The notes under the pieces are model-generated. The model searched no databases. It saw only the letters and a list, made by a program, of their open reading frames with translations, and was not told the DNA's origin. From NCBI RefSeq assembly GCF_023078275.1, contig NC_062977.1, positions 5,973,118-6,037,117 of the forward strand: a DNA stretch of 64,000 nt, written 5' to 3'. Source of the stretch: Leguminivora glycinivorella (lineage: Eukaryota > Arthropoda > Insecta > Lepidoptera > Tortricidae). Shown here one piece after another: positions 22,080 through 36,055 of the stretch. Position numbers and translations under genes: made by a program. How positions within the stretch are numbered: position 1 is the stretch's first letter; each line of letters opens with the position of its first letter.

Positions 22080-25000
22080 CCTCCTCTCCAATTTACCGTA
22101 AACATCCAACCCTAAGGGTCACACGTAATGTCCGACGCAAGCATCCACGAAAGCAATTAGCGCTGTAATGTGGTCGGTCCTTAAGACGTTCCGTCTTAAA
22201 TGCCGGTCTTAACGCCGGACGACCGCCGTCCGGTTTACAGCGGTCCGGCATTCCTGGGGCGGCATACCGGACGCGGAATGTCTTGCAAGTTTTAATGTTG
22301 CCAGGATTTTATAGTCGCGATTCAGTGGTTTTGAAGAGGAGAGATAGCTGATCGGCGAGTGCGGGTTTAAAACAAACAAGTTTATGAACAATTTTAGATC
22401 GTTACACTTGTTTTTGTGCTGACTGTAAAAGTCAATGAACTATGATTATTGTGTGTTGATTTAATGAAATAGCTAAAAGTGTTAAGTAGATTTCAGACGG
22501 AATTGTCTTATTAGGAAACTGCTAATGGTGGTATGGTATAAGAACCCACGCCAAGAAAACATACTGTGTTATTTGAGTTCCATCTTCATGGAGGTTTTTT
22601 TTTGTTTTGAAATGACCACAAATAGCCAATTCAGTTATAAATAAATAAGTAAATCCGTAAAGGTATGATTCTTTATTTTCATGTATGTTAATCACTAGAT
22701 GGCAATATAGTTAGTATTGTAAGTTTAGTTTACTATACACCGACGTACACAAATAACCTGGCTATGTTTACCTCAATAGCTTCTCAATAATCCCCGCGTA
22801 TAATTTATTAGATCAATATCGCTATTGAGGTCTAGCCGACCCGGGCCTTAATGGTTATCTTCCCAGGATAGGGATGAGTTTACATGTTCAATTAAGTATT
22901 GGTGTGGCTAGGCAGCGAGTAACAGGGAAATATACTTAGTATGACTGTAGGGATGACGACTACATAAAAAATGGCATTCTGTTTAGTCCGTCAGTTAGAT
23001 CGTCCTAATATACTGAACACCTTCTGAACACATATTTTTCGCTTTTTCTAATTAATGAAAAATTACAAAGATATCAAAGTTCGGAGTGGGGGCTTGTGAC
23101 GTCACTTCTAAGTAAAAATTGTACCTAGGCGTGACTTCACGCGAAACTTCAACGCACTGTACCGTCGTCATTTTTCGTTTACGAGAAAAAATAAAAAATA
23201 CGTGTCTAAAATTCTTTGATAATCTAACTGACGGACTAATTAATTTTTTTTGTCGTCTCGCCACAAATACCGTAGACATGCTTATTGCTTATGTTCTATT
23301 CACCTTATGACATATCTGATCTCCGTCCATCTCTTGAAACGATTCTTTCAAAAGGCTGCCATGACACGTTATTTAAATAGAATCACTCACAATCACTTTT
23401 ATTATATAGGTCTGTCCGAAACATAATTTTGATTCTGAGTGAATGTGATTGAAATATTTTTTGTTTGAGGGCCGATAAAGGATATTCTCGGGCCTCAAAC
23501 TACTCTGTCCCAAAAGTTAATCCAAATCTTACAACTTTAATGAATTGACAAGTGACCAGTTTACATGAATTTATAGCAGAATTGCTTAAACACATTTGCG
23601 AGTATTACATACGGGAACAAGTATTGACGTATTTACTCGTGTACTCACTCTGCAGGGTGATGGAATCAAGTATTTGCGTACTTACTCCTATACTCACGCT
23701 GTAATGTTGACAAAACCCACCTTACCCAATCGCTTAATTACCCTCGGTCCAAGACAATGGCTAATATAAGAAACGATGCCTCACCGCCCTGATTTATCAC
23801 ATACTGCTGTGCAGATAGGTTATGAACTACAAATAACTAAGGTAAGGGTACCTTTAGTTATAGATCATTTTGATTTATTAGTCTAAATCGAATCTGCAAT
23901 TGAGTGGAACAATATTTGTATTCTGACGCTGCTAACGTAAATACACGTATGTATGACGGACGTTGATATTGATGACTGTCCCATGACCTAAGTAAGATTA
24001 TGTTGCTTAGAGAATGATTGTGCGTTCTCTACCTTTCGTAACTGTAATTCCCGAATATTTTATTCGGCTTATCCAACAATTCCAACATACTGTTTTTGCT
24101 ACTGATAGGTATGTGGTTATGCCTACCTACCCTTGTTACCGAAAAACGAATTATCAAATCTCGTTTTTTAAAATAATACCGTGGTAACTCTGCTAGTTTG
24201 GATTCTAAATTAATAATTTTGTAATAAATATCTTTTACAGCACTAGACAAGATTGACCTACAACAATTTATGACCTAAACACTGTCGACACCAAATTGAC
24301 GGGGTACCAGGCTCCCAGAAGTTCGAAGACAGTATAATTTCCGTGAACTCACTACATCAAAGATGGCTGGTGAATATTCAAAAGGATCGGACGAGCATTA
24401 TGTGGCGCTCCGGTCCGCACACCTCGCCCTTCTAATTGATTGAAAATTCAGACTAACAATTTGAATCAATGTACTAGATTTGCATAGAACTTAGTAAAGT
24501 TGCGATGCCACATTTTGAACAGACATGTTAATGAATGGTATTTAGTGAGGTTAAATTACTATTGATTTTTGATGAAGATGCAGACTAAGTTTAAGTTTGA
24601 AGGTCAATCATTTACGGAGACTGGGTGGATGTTTGAAATTTCAGTGTAGCATGCTACGAAAGGGATTTATTTGATAACTTTGACGTCCGTTTACCTCCAC
24701 ATAATTTTTTCCTTGGTTCAAGACTTTGGCCGTGTTTTTATAGTTTCTTCTTAGATGTATGATTTATGATCTCATAATATTAATCGCACGACATTATTAC
24801 TTTATTCTTCAGATGAATACAGTCAGCGTGAAATAAGTAGGTACTATGTATCATGGATTAGTATAATATTTGTTATTAGGTACCTATTGTAATTAAATGT
24901 ATCAGCCGAATGGACCAAAAATTGCTACAACTGCTGATACTTTGTTACAATAAGAATGTTTTGCAGTATAGGTAAACATTTCTACCACTGACAAACTAAT

Positions 25001-25653
25001 TGTTTCCGACTTCACCAATTAATAAAATAACATTAATACGGTTTCCAGCCAAATCTTCGATATCCCGAAATAATCTCCATCAAATATCCCGTACAGTCCG
25101 CCCTACGATTTCCAATGCAGATGAAAGGCTTCTAAATAATTGATTAGGCAAGTCAGCGTCTTGCTATTCAAATGGGTACAAGCCTTACATCTGTAAGGGG
25201 CTGTAAGGCGATTTGTCACAATCGCTGTTATTGGGACTATTTATTTGTTGGCAAGCGTTTGTAAGCCCTAGTAAGTAAGTCCAAATTGGTAACTAAATGA
25301 TTTCAAACATTTGTTTACAAAAAATGATTTTTAAGCAACAGAAACGTCTCCAGGTGTTGCTGCTTATAACTTAAAAGTGAAAAGTGGACTGCTTTTACAG
25401 AGACTTGACCAATGACCAGGCCAGAGACCGTGGGTTTCAGTCACTCATGGCGTTTTTTTTTTCATTTTGCTTGTAAGTTATATTGTAAAATTATATATTT
25501 TTTTTTTTAATTTGCTGAAATGATGCATTCCATTGTTGAAATACTTATGCCAAATTCTTTTGTGTTTGGCACCATCTGAATAAAGTTCTTCGAATTTTTC
25601 CAAGTTACATAGCAGTTTAAACACTTTAAACCTTTATGTTTTATCCTGTTAAA
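22080..25653. other. Non-coding stretch
   Basis: Bases 22180-22300 are GC-rich with inverted blocks (gccggtcttaacgccggac, gtccggtttacagcggtccgg), probably a worn repeat. A short tandem duplication is at 23617-23701. No gene was recognised. Confidence 0.45.
23617..23701. repeat. Imperfect tandem duplication, offset about 48 nt
   Basis: The unit caagtattgacgtatttact...gtactcac is repeated as caagtatttgcgtacttact...atactcac. Confidence 0.6.
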
Positions 25654-25655
25654 TA

Positions 25656-27210
25656 GGGGAAGGTTGCTATCATTGGACCACTTAACTTCACTGCTCTATA
25701 ATTCATAGATTTTATGTCAAAAAATAAAACTAGTTTGAGAAGTTTTAATTCTTGACATCTTTTTATGAATTACCTTATTCACAATAAAAAAAATATAATA
25801 AAGGCCGTAGCAGGATAAGGGAACAAAAAATGCCCTTTATGATTAGGAGCTGGTTTTTTTTCTATAGTTACTTACACTTAGTGGTACGATTGTGCAAAGT
25901 TTTGTTGAAAAAAAAAACAAATTCATGAAATATGACTTTTCTCTAAAATTATTTAACTTTATCATACAATCTTTTTTTCATTTTGGTTAACTAAACAGTA
26001 CTTATAACCTGGAAGAAAATTGAGTCTCCAACTATAATATTTCTGCAAAAAGTACGTAAGTCAACATTTCAAAAAAAATTTTTTTAGTTTCTGAAGGAGC
26101 GACCACTCTAAGTGATACTTCTAAAAAAGCCTTATTTAATGATCTGTCAGTCATATTAAGTTTGACAGTTGAAATCGAAAAGCAACAGTGTCAAAATTAA
26201 AAAAATAATGTTGGTTGGATTTTGTTACATTTTATTGTTATACCGTTCTAACACCGCCAAATAACTTAAAAATTTATTTTCTGTGTGAATGTGTAAAAAT
26301 AAAACAAATTTTCAACAATATTGGCTTTAAAAAGATATACAGGGTATATTTTGACAGCAGGTCAGTGAGGGCAGCTACCAGATCCCGTGCTGCTACGCGA
26401 AGCCGGTCTAAGGAGACATTCCATCTATTTCAAATTGATGAAGATTGGCGTTTATAGATTTTGGAAATAACATAGGTACAGGGCGTGAGAAAAAAAGTAA
26501 TTTTTCAAAAACATTTTTTTTGATGCCAAATGATCCCATTCCTCTCAAGGATCAAAAGTTTGTATGAAAATCCACAAATCGAGAAAAACTTTTCCAATAC
26601 AGATTGTATGAAAAACATTTGTTGAGAGATTGAGAGTGGTCGCTCCTTCAGAAACTAAAAAAAAATTATTGAAATGTTGACTTACGTACTTTTTGCAGAA
26701 ATATTATAGTTGGAGACTCAATTTTCTTCCAGGTTATAAGAACTATTTAGTTATAAACAAAATGAAAAAAATATTGTATGTTAGAGTTAAATAATTTTAG
26801 AGAAAAGTCATATTTCATGAATTTGGTTTTTTTTCTGCCGGATAAACCACTGGGAATTTTTCAACAAAACTTTGCACAATCGTAATACTAAGTGTAAGTT
26901 ACTATAGAAAAAAAACCAGCTTCTAATAATTAAAGGGCATTTTTTTTTCCTTGTGCTACGGCCTTTAGAGAAAATTTGTGAAAAGGTTTTCATAAGCTGT
27001 TGCTTTCCTTGGACCAGAGTCGCCTTCGTTAGACCACAAAGTCGCCACCAATGGACTTAGGAAATTTAGACCAATGGTCCAATCAAGGAAACTGATGAAA
27101 ATCGACAAAACATATTTTTTAACCTTACTGGATTCCATCTAGCACGATTAGATTTTGAAATATTGAAGTGGTCCAATCAAAGTGCTGGTCCAATGATCGC
27201 AACCTTCCCC
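25656..27210. mobile_element. 1.55-kb foldback-type DNA element with long inverted arms, TA-flanked
   Basis: The left end GGGGAAGGTTGCTATCATTG and the right end (read in reverse) GGGGAAGGTTGCGATCATTG are both directly flanked by TA. The arms pair over most of 25656-26113 with 26632-27210, for example taacctggaagaaaattgag against its reverse complement. The right arm is about 120 nt longer, with extra copies of the gtccaat motif. The loop of about 0.5 kb (26115-26630) does not encode a recognisable transposase. A TA target duplication fits Tc1/mariner-like or similar cut-and-paste families. The element appears non-autonomous. Confidence 0.8.
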
Positions 27211-27212
27211 TA

Positions 27213-28950
27213 TTTTGATTTTAGATACCTAAGTTCGGTCTTGTAAGTCATAATATTGAGTAAATTCACGATGCTACATCCTCATAATAGACAAGAATTT
27301 TCTCTTTCATACAGAACGACATATCCAAAATACAAACCAATGATTTTCGTGCTGATTGATCTCTGCCAAGTTGCAGAAACTAATAAAACAACAACATATT
27401 GAATACAACCTGGCGTAATCTGTGATCTAATGAAACGCTGGTCAGCTGACGCTCGAGTTTTCTTATCTACGCTCGTGTTTACGGGTAAGAAGCACTCGAG
27501 TGATGGGGGAAAGCGGTTAGGGGTAGTTTAGTGCAATTTCTACTTGGATACATATTACATAATAAGGAAATTCTGGAAAATTGTGATAAAAATAAAGAAC
27601 ATGGTTAAACCATATGTACGTCCAGAGGGCTAAAAAAAACAGATATAAATTTTTGACGTGTAAGAAACACTATTTCTTACTACATTTATACATAACATTG
27701 TACAAAAATGTCAAAATAAAAAATATTTTTATCATATAGTTTCAGTAAAATATTCCCGAACACAACAGATTATATTATATCCTATATGTAGAAAAATGTC
27801 TCCCATCCCCCCTGTTCGCATCACGTATGTGCGTTTATCGCGATGGCTCGTTACCGATAAGGCAACATCTTGCGCCACTATCGCTACTCGCAGCTCGACA
27901 TAAGTAGCATGTCTTTTGTTTTGTTTCACGAGAGCAAAACAATGGAAATAGTAAGTAGTGAGAGTTGATTATTTTTCTGTGCTGGCAGCGTGTGGGGTTG
28001 AAATGGATAAGTTTATGTATTAGAATTACGTTTATTTTAAGACTAAAATTCTAACGTAAGAAATAAGCTTTTTTTTATTATAAGCACTTATGTAAGTTTA
28101 TATTAATTGTAACATAAAAGTACTATGTTATTTTAAGAAAAAATAAACTTAACGTGCAACCTCACAGCTTATAAACACAAAATAGAAACTTCAAACATCG
28201 TATGAAACTTAATATTTTCTAATGAATTTTCTTGAAATCCATGGAAGGTTTGTATGTAGGTAGTAGAGCGAGCACGTGGCCGACCCGACCCCGCCGTTAG
28301 CCAAACTGCAACTGTTCCCCTCCCATTAAATTCGGTTATTAGCCCCTAACTTTGATCAGACTTGACCCCGGCTGATCGATCGCGACTTTCACCCGGATCA
28401 TAAACTGAGCCACCCACTTTCAAAACTGAAAAAACAGTTCCCAACACACTTCAAAACTAAGTCTTCCTAATCACGCGCCGGGAACAAAGTTCGACCAAGT
28501 TTTTTCCAAGTTCAGTTGAACTTCATCGATGCGGGGATCGTTCACCCTGTAGGGACACTTGCATACGGCCAGCGAGACAAAATGTGGAGCAAGGCCCGGG
28601 ATTACTTTCCACGGGAAGTTTCGCGGATCGATGGCGAGTTCAAACTTTATTACGACCGCGCGACAACCCCCGCACTCGTAAACCAGACTCGGTGCTGCGG
28701 CCGCACCGCCATTTTTAATTAAATCTAGCTTTTGTCTTATTCCGGACCGGTATCGGAACCTTCGTCTACATACATTACACGGACGCCTTTCAAAGAACCT
28801 TTATTTAGATGCTTTACATAACGGGCGTAACTAACGAGCGAGGATACCTGCTCAGCATTCGTATTCACAAAAGGTTTTTCTACCTACGCCGACGGGCGTG
28901 AAATAGGAGTCGAGGCGGGAAGGAGGCATAAAGGAGAAAATAAAATAAAG
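27213..28950. other. Non-coding stretch with GC-richer 3' part
   Basis: Bases 27213-28260 are AT-rich. Bases 28270-28720 are richer in GC, with open frames (plus 28516-28722) but no recognisable domain. This part leads into the GC island. Confidence 0.4.
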
Positions 28951-28954
28951 ACGG

Positions 28955-29245
28955 CGCCAGCGAACGGATGCGAAGTCCGCGAAAAAAGTACGAGGAAAGC
29001 AGGCTTAATGGTGTAGCGCAGGTAAGGTGGGCGGGGTTGCGTGGGTGGGCCACTAGGATTGGTCGGCGCCGCCCAGCGGCGGGCACGCCCCGCGCGCGCG
29101 GGGCGCCCCCCCTCCCGCCGCCCCGCGGCCACCGGCTATCGCCTGGCGACCACCTCCAGCCACCCGGTCGACGCAAGCTATGCCTGTGTCGTGAATTAGT
29201 TTGCCAACTCTCTGTCTATGGCGGGGCTACGGAGCTGTAAGTATG
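28955..29245 (+). promoter_or_regulatory. GC/CpG-rich island, candidate promoter or first exon
   Basis: This is one of the few dense CpG segments outside the repeats (gccccgcgcgcgcggggcgc, then cctcccgccgccccgcgg). At its 3' edge the plus strand has ATGGCGGGGCTACGGAGCT|GTAAGTATG, a strong splice-donor match with GT at 29237-29238; GCAG|GTAAGG occurs near 29019. A transcribed 5' exon is possible, but no downstream exon was found, so this is inference. Confidence 0.3.
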
Positions 29246-32200
29246 GACGGCGGACTGAATAATCGATAAAGGTGTTTATTGAAAACGGGTACGGAGCTCT
29301 TTATTGCTTCTTTATTATTAAAAAGCTTGGCTTAAGCCTTGGACCGGCTCCGCCTCCAGATAATTAGTTTGGTCACGTTTGGTGACCGTTTCTAGGTCCG
29401 GGGGAAGGTTAGTGCCTTGCGGGACCTTGCGAGCCCGAAGGTCGTGGAGTTGGCACGCCGCGCACTGCGGATCATGCTTCAGCCGCATTACTGCAAACTT
29501 AGCATTAGCATACAGCTATAGCTACTTATTTAGTGCTCGTAAAAGCTAAATTAATATTTCAACCGTTATAGCACTGTCTCACGTAAACATTGTATTAGAA
29601 AGTAACTTGCTGGTTGAGTTAGACATGCAAACGAGTTAGTTAGGTTTAGTACCCGAGCTATACAGAACAAGATATCACCAAGAAACGATGTAATTAATAA
29701 AGCCCGAATACATTGAATTTGCATATTTAAAAGCAGCAAAGTGTGGCACGGTTTTCATACGTCAGTCTCGATGATGTCATATAAAAACATTGTAAACGTT
29801 GATTACATAAATATTTACCATAGGTCGGTAGGTACGATGACACATATTGTATTCCATTAGGTATATCCATTAGGACAAAATGACTATGTTCAAAATTATG
29901 ACTATTTCACTAAGTTATGTTTTGTTTACTTATCTTATGTTCTTGAAATGTACACGTCTACAACATGTAACGTCGTACTTAAATACCATCCAAGATGACA
30001 CACCGTTTCTACCTCTAATGTGTGGCGTGGGGGTTAACTGAAGCAAACATTTTTACCTCCACCTCGCCCGTGCGAAGGTAATGTGCCGTGAAATAATGAG
30101 TGATTACGACCTCTGCGTTCAGACCAGTCATTCATCAACTGAAACAGATATTACGGTAGAGTATATACTAAGAATTTTTTTTTAAACATTAGAGAGACGT
30201 TGTAGGTACATAATTATTTTGTTTTGAAGTTATTGAGGAATTATACATATCATTATCTGTAATAATACATTTTTCAATGTCACGGTCATAGCCAAGGATA
30301 AGATTAATTGTCCATGACTAGGGTAAACCGATTTTTTAAATATGGAGGAATGCTTTTTGTGATTGTAATGAGTCATTTCTGAACTGCATATACCGTATTA
30401 AACACATAAGTATGACATAATACAATATTTCTCCTACCAAACTGTGCCACTATTATTCTATGAACAACAGGACTAGTGTAACATCAACACTCAAGTACAA
30501 ACAAGTTGATCCAAACACATTTTGTGCAGGTACGTTGGGCTACATATCGAAATTTCAACAGTAAGTAATCCAATATAAGGTAGATAGGTACCTACAGTGA
30601 ATTGAATACATTTTATACAATAGTGTTACAAAATTACTTTGTTCAAAACTATTCTGAGCGTTAGTTCTATGACTTGTTCCGTTTACTCTATACTTCGACA
30701 ACGAACATTCGGTTTAAAAATACGTTCCATTCAGAAACTTTCATCGTCCCCGGCCTATGTGTATCTGCTTAACTCGCGCCCGCTAAAAGAGCAAAACCCA
30801 CACAAAGCTGTCAGCCGTCGTGGCTCGTATCACTGCCGAATATCGAAACGAAACGAATACGAACACGGAGCGACATTCGGAAAAGAACAAACGAAAAAAG
30901 ATTGGAATATTCCTGACCGCGTGCGTATTAGTCACGCGAGCGCGGGTCTGTAGAGATTGCAGGTGAACCAGTGTTGCTTGCCCTAGACATCTGTAATGAC
31001 AAAACGCCATCTAAGATCGCTTTTATATTGGTTCACCGCAAGCTTCGAGTTGCGATGCTCGGTAAGCAATTGTAATATTACCCCTGGCTATTGTCCATCG
31101 GCACAATGCCTTTACGACACCGGGTAAATAACGTTTGGCAAAATGTAAAAAACCCGCTTGCGGGTTCCGGGTAAACACGTCGCATATCCCTTATTGAGTT
31201 GATCTGGCCATTTTAACGGGCCCTCGCCCTTTGAAAAGGGAAAAAGAAATCTGCGATTCAATTTTCAATATCCATTTTTGACGTTTCGTGATTAGAAACG
31301 CAGTTTGGTCGTTAGCGGGGTGTCGCGTCTCGTTTTCTATTTGTTGAGTCTTTGTTACAAGTTTCATGCATTCAGGATTTGCATTTCTATTTATTGAGTG
31401 TGTTCATTAAAAATACCTAAGTATTACAGTAAGTGGTACATTCTACACAACGGAACATAAGTAGTAAATAGGTAGTCTCACTGTATCTTGAACGTTTCGT
31501 GAGCTTCGAGACACGTAGCGCCATCTCTCGGAATTTCCCAGAAATCGTTCCCTGCTCAAAGTAGACATGAATATCTTCAAGCAGCGTAGCGCTGTTAGCT
31601 AAGGTGAGAAAGTTTTCTATGTTGTTAAGTGTTATATTATGAGTTTTGTAAAAATCCTTTATTTTTATTTATTTTAGTCTGTATCTTCTAAGTTTGTGAA
31701 TGTGATAAGACAATAAGACCGTGCGAGGATAATAGAGTAGTCTACATATCCTAAATACATCTTAGACTTGAGCATACGCTAAATAGTGAGGTGATGACAA
31801 AAACTCACTTATGTATACCGCAAACTCGGACCCCGAGTCAAACGTAGTACCAAAACAAGACTTTGGTTGTCACTTGACCAATAAGTATTTTATTTAACAA
31901 TCAGATTATGAAGTTTTTCAATTCAATTAGATAATATAAATACCATATTGAATTAAAATAATATGATTTGATGGTTATCATCAACATTCAACATTCCAAT
32001 CAAGCAACAATAAACGAAACAATTTCACGTTTCCTTATTACCAATAACCGTCCCAAGTACCAGTAATACATCTCAAGAGTGTCTTCCAACTGCTCCAGTA
32101 ATAATAAATATATCATAGTGATCCTCAGGGACAAATAGAAGGGAAAATAAAGCAAATCGCTCCGGAAGGGTCGGCAAAGAATAACGATTAATATTAACTG

Positions 32201-33100
32201 GAATTGTTATGGCCCCTTTATAGCTGATTTAATATTTTTATTGCCCTTATTGGAAAGAGTTGAGTTCGGATTGAAGTAGGCTTTATAATGAATGTGACGT
32301 CGTTAAGGCATTAAAATTAATGATTATGGAGTTTCGGGCAAAATAAAATTACGTCATTGCATGATAGAGCCAAAAGCAATGAAAACAAGCGAATATAATA
32401 CGTTGGTATGGAGGTAATAAGCAGTTGAGTTCATTGTCTTAAAAAAATATAATTGACTAAAAATATACTGATCCAACCAGTTTCCTAGCCTAGGAAATGG
32501 TAGCACTTTGCATCAGTATAGATCTGGATAAACACATAGCATATGCCTTATTGATTTGATTCATTTTAATTCGGTTGTGATCTTGTCTACATTAGTTGGT
32601 TGGTGATTAAAATTTTAGTAAGATCAGATTAAGTTAATCATCATCCATCCCTGCCAAATAACAGTTATAAGTTTAATAAGTTTTTTTATTGAAGGACTGG
32701 AGTGATTTGTTTGCAATTGTTCTGTTATACAGAGTGGCTCATTCAAATCGGTCAGTATGGGAAAGTCTGAAACTATAAGACATACGAATCTGTGTGGACG
32801 AACCATGTCAACGATTTTAATGAAAGAAAAACTATCTCATGCATTTGAAAAAAAAACCTGTTGAATACTTAGGTGTTCACTTCCAAACATCTACTAAAAT
32901 TAATTATTGTGAAAACAATGCATAGTAATTTTAAACATCATGTTTCATGGACACAACAAGACCTACACAATCGATATTTGAATAGAAAAAATGTAATAAA
33001 CAACATTCGATTTTCATATGCAAATGTATCAATGCAGTTTTGATTTTTATTAAAATCGATGACATGGTTCCTAAGAACAGATCTTGTATGTCTTACATTA
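29246..33100. other. Non-coding stretch
   Basis: No gene was recognised. A 7-bp hairpin aacccgcttgcgggtt (about 31151-31166) and the inverted pair ggtgaacca/tggttcacc (about 30963 and 31030) were noted, without assigned meaning. Confidence 0.45.
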
Positions 33101-33104
33101 GTTG

Positions 33105-33212
33105 ACCGTTGCCGTCGCGTCTCATCGCATCGTCTACTTCCATAGATAAGGTTTGATTTCGTATGTCGCAATCGCCGTCGCGCGACCATCGCGCGACCGT
33201 CGCCCAAAGCCA
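33105..33212. mobile_element. Decayed relative of the 5910-6032 MITE
   Basis: It shares ataaggtttgatttYgtatg, gccgtcgcgcgaccatcgcg and gcgaccgtcgccca with the element at 5910-6032. The left end is eroded and the terminal CACGGCG is missing. Confidence 0.7.
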
Positions 33213-33369
33213 CTTATAGTTTTTTGACTTCCCCAAAGACTGACCGATTTGAATGAGCCAATTGTTCTGTTATATTTATGTATTTTAACATACTCGTATG
33301 CATTGCATTTGCAAATTGAATATGTAGATAGCCACTTATAAATTTTACAGTTTAAATTAATGTATTACA

Positions 33370-33485
33370 TCCATACTAATATTATAAATGGGAAAGTGTG
33401 TGTGTCTGTTTGTTTGTCCGTCTTTCACGGCAAAACGAAGCGACGAATTGACGTGATTTTTTTAGATAGTTGAAGGGATATTTCA
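33370..33485 (+). mobile_element. Lep1-type Helitron 5' fragment
   Basis: It begins TCCATACTAATATTATAAA preceded by A, then gtgtgtgtctgtttgtttgt and cggcaaaacgaagcgacgaa, closely matching 60029-60150. The 3' terminus with hairpin and CTAG is absent. Confidence 0.75.
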
Positions 33486-35837
33486 AACGCAAGTAGTATT
33501 TCAAACTAATTTGTCTTCATAATAAATAATAAAGGCGTAGACTAAAATTTGCTGATAACTTTAAAAGTGTGAAATTATTCCCAGTTCCACGATTACATGT
33601 GTGTTTGCGGCCTGACCCCACTTAAATCATTTTTCAAGTCTGCCCTCTGAGCAAAAAATTAATTAGAGTCAAAAAATTAAGCACCAAGTTAATTAGTTTA
33701 ATCAACCACGGAGCGTGGAAAGAAGAAGAGTCGTTTGAATAGGACGTGAAAATGATCCCCTAACGAGCGCTGTACCTCATTCTTGCATTAAAATGTAAAC
33801 AACATTACCCTTTGCCCGCCAAGTCGTTGCACGGATCGCTATTTGTCTGTGACACGCGGTTGGGCAGACGAGCGTTTTTAATGCAGCGTGCAGCGGTCAA
33901 AGTCGTCTCTGTTGAATTTGACATGGAGCACTATAATATAAAGTCCAAAATATTATTTTATGTAATTTGACGAGTCATTTAGTTGTTATTTGAGCTGTTC
34001 ACTGTTTTTGACAGACTCAATAATGTTGTCATAGTTTTTTTATAACTAGGTACATATGTGTGAGTGTAAGTAGTATATAACCTATACTTGTAAGATATTT
34101 AATTAAAACCAAGTAGGATATTTAACCCCATCTTAGTGCACTAACCAGAGCCTGCGCTCATTGCAAAAACTCTAAGCAGGTTTTACTGTATAAATATAGC
34201 CACATTTGCAGGTTTTGTATAAAGCAATATACTGTTTTATATACTTTTTACATATACAGCACTGACAAATTATTTCCTATACTGTATATCGCAACGATAA
34301 ACCAAAAAAATAATTGCAGTGTACTGCAATAGATAACCATATCGATTTTTATTTACGTCTTGTTTTTATTTGGGCATCCTAATCATGATAACGATTGTAC
34401 AACAACAAGTGCAAATATGAATAGAAAAGTGTATTGGGGCATCAAGATAACGATCGTACACCGACTAATTCAAATACGAACTGAAAAGTATATCGGGATC
34501 CCAACTAGAACTTAATTCAGTTCTGATTGGCTATTTCTATCAATAATTGTCATCTTAGCTAGTCGCATGGGGGTAAAGATTAAAATCGCAGCGTGTAACC
34601 CGCCCGTCTACCCGGATCTCATAATAAGAGTACTCCCGTACCTCAGCGGTCATCTCCTACGCAATCTGTCCCCAGGGCCCCGTAGACCCTGCGAGCTGGA
34701 TTTATCCCCCAACCCTGCGACATTACCTCCAAGATGTTTTTAGCTTTGATTAGATTAAACCTGGAAACTTTAGGGTTATCGACTGCGAGTGTGTAATTAA
34801 AATAAACTTCTACATTCGTATCGTAACTATTAAATAACAAAATTCTTTGCAATGGAATGTTTATATTTGGTATTTTGACATATTTTAAATCGTTCAGCGC
34901 TAAGTCGAAATACGCGTTACGAGCAAAGTCGATGTAATGGAAAAAGCCGTACCTACTATTTTTAGTGAATATTGCCTATGGAAGATGCGACTAAAGTGTG
35001 ATTTTTTTATATTCTTAAACTTAATGTTGAGCTTTACTTACTCTCTGACCTGACTAATTCGAATCCACGACCATGGACTTAGTTGGCAGGGTCACTATCC
35101 CCTACGCCAGACTCGGTCGTCAAGTACACCGTTTTATTAAGTAATTGTTACATATTATAAAGAATATCTTAATGTTATAAATTCATAACTCTTCCTATAG
35201 TCGGTATAAAATATTTCTTCTCCTTATTCAAGAACCTCACATCCCTCCTGCTACTTAAACATGGATAGGATCCTGCTCCTGAACTTTATGAATGTAAATT
35301 TCAATTTTGTCTAGACGTGTGAACGCGGGCCGTTTGCATGCAAACAAGATTCATTACCACTATCAACTTAAAACTAGTGGCGAGCGGTAAGGTGGGTCTA
35401 TAAAGTGTTGGGAAAATGGGACAAGTGTACCACAGGGCTGCCTATGTGTGCATGATAATGGGGGTAATTTAAAAAAAAATTAAATAATTATGTCGCGTTG
35501 CACTGTTAAAATTTCCAAAAGGTACACAAAATAGGTACCTTACCTTATTTCGATTCAAAATACTTAATACTTATTATCTCAAAGCGTTCTTCAAATCTCA
35601 GAAGGACCTTGGATTTTTAAACTCTCTGTTTTAAAAGAGGGTAATGTGTGCTTTACTCTAGGTAACAATAACCTACTCGTAGTCAATCAAAAACACATCT
35701 GTTTTGCAGTATTATTCTATTTTCTTTTACTTTGCTTCTCTTAACCAAAACCGATGGATTTATTCTTGGTCTTCTCCTTCCATGTTATTTCTAATTAGAT
35801 GAAATATTACATTGCGTAGCTTTCTAATATTACTTAT
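33486..35837. other. Non-coding stretch
   Basis: No gene was recognised. The blocks 34370-34440 and 34440-34500 are partly similar (aatcatgataacgattgtac / catcaagataacgatcgtac), suggesting a small local duplication. Confidence 0.4.
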
Positions 35838-36055
35838 TTATACTGCCCGTGTGGTGACGGGTTAAGAATTTCACCACCCCCTTTCTTCCAGTCGGTGTCG
35901 TAGAAGTCGAAGGCTGGCAACCTGTCACTGCAATGTCACAATTTGGATTTCTTTTAACCCCTTTTTGCCAAGAGTGGCACTGAAACTTAGTAGTTCATGT
36001 GCTCTGCCTACCCCTTTATGGGATACAGGCGTGATTATATGTATGTATGTTTGTA
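35838..36055 (+). mobile_element. LINE 3' end with (GTAT)n tail, plus strand
   Basis: It contains cgtgtggtgacgggttaaga, the block ggctggcaacctgtcactgc, and accccttatgggatacaggc-like sequence ending in tatgtatgtatgtttg. The same sequence in reverse orientation is at 37718-37925. This is recognised as a frequent lepidopteran LINE 3' UTR. Confidence 0.75.

Noticed and set aside
26215..26457. 80-codon open frame in the loop of the inverted-repeat element as a transposase
   Set aside because: Too short, AT-rich first half, no DDE-type residues or DNA-binding motif.
28880..29240. Arg/Pro/Gly-rich open frames on both strands
   Set aside because: Open only because of the CG-rich composition. No domain or codon bias distinguishes a strand.
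30960..31035. microRNA precursor from the ggtgaacca/tggttcacc inverted pair
   Set aside because: Only a 9-bp match with a loop of about 60 nt, and no known mature sequence recognised.
31151..31166. Hairpin aacccgcttgcgggtt as a terminator
   Set aside because: Rho-independent terminators do not apply in an animal genome, and there is no adjacent gene.
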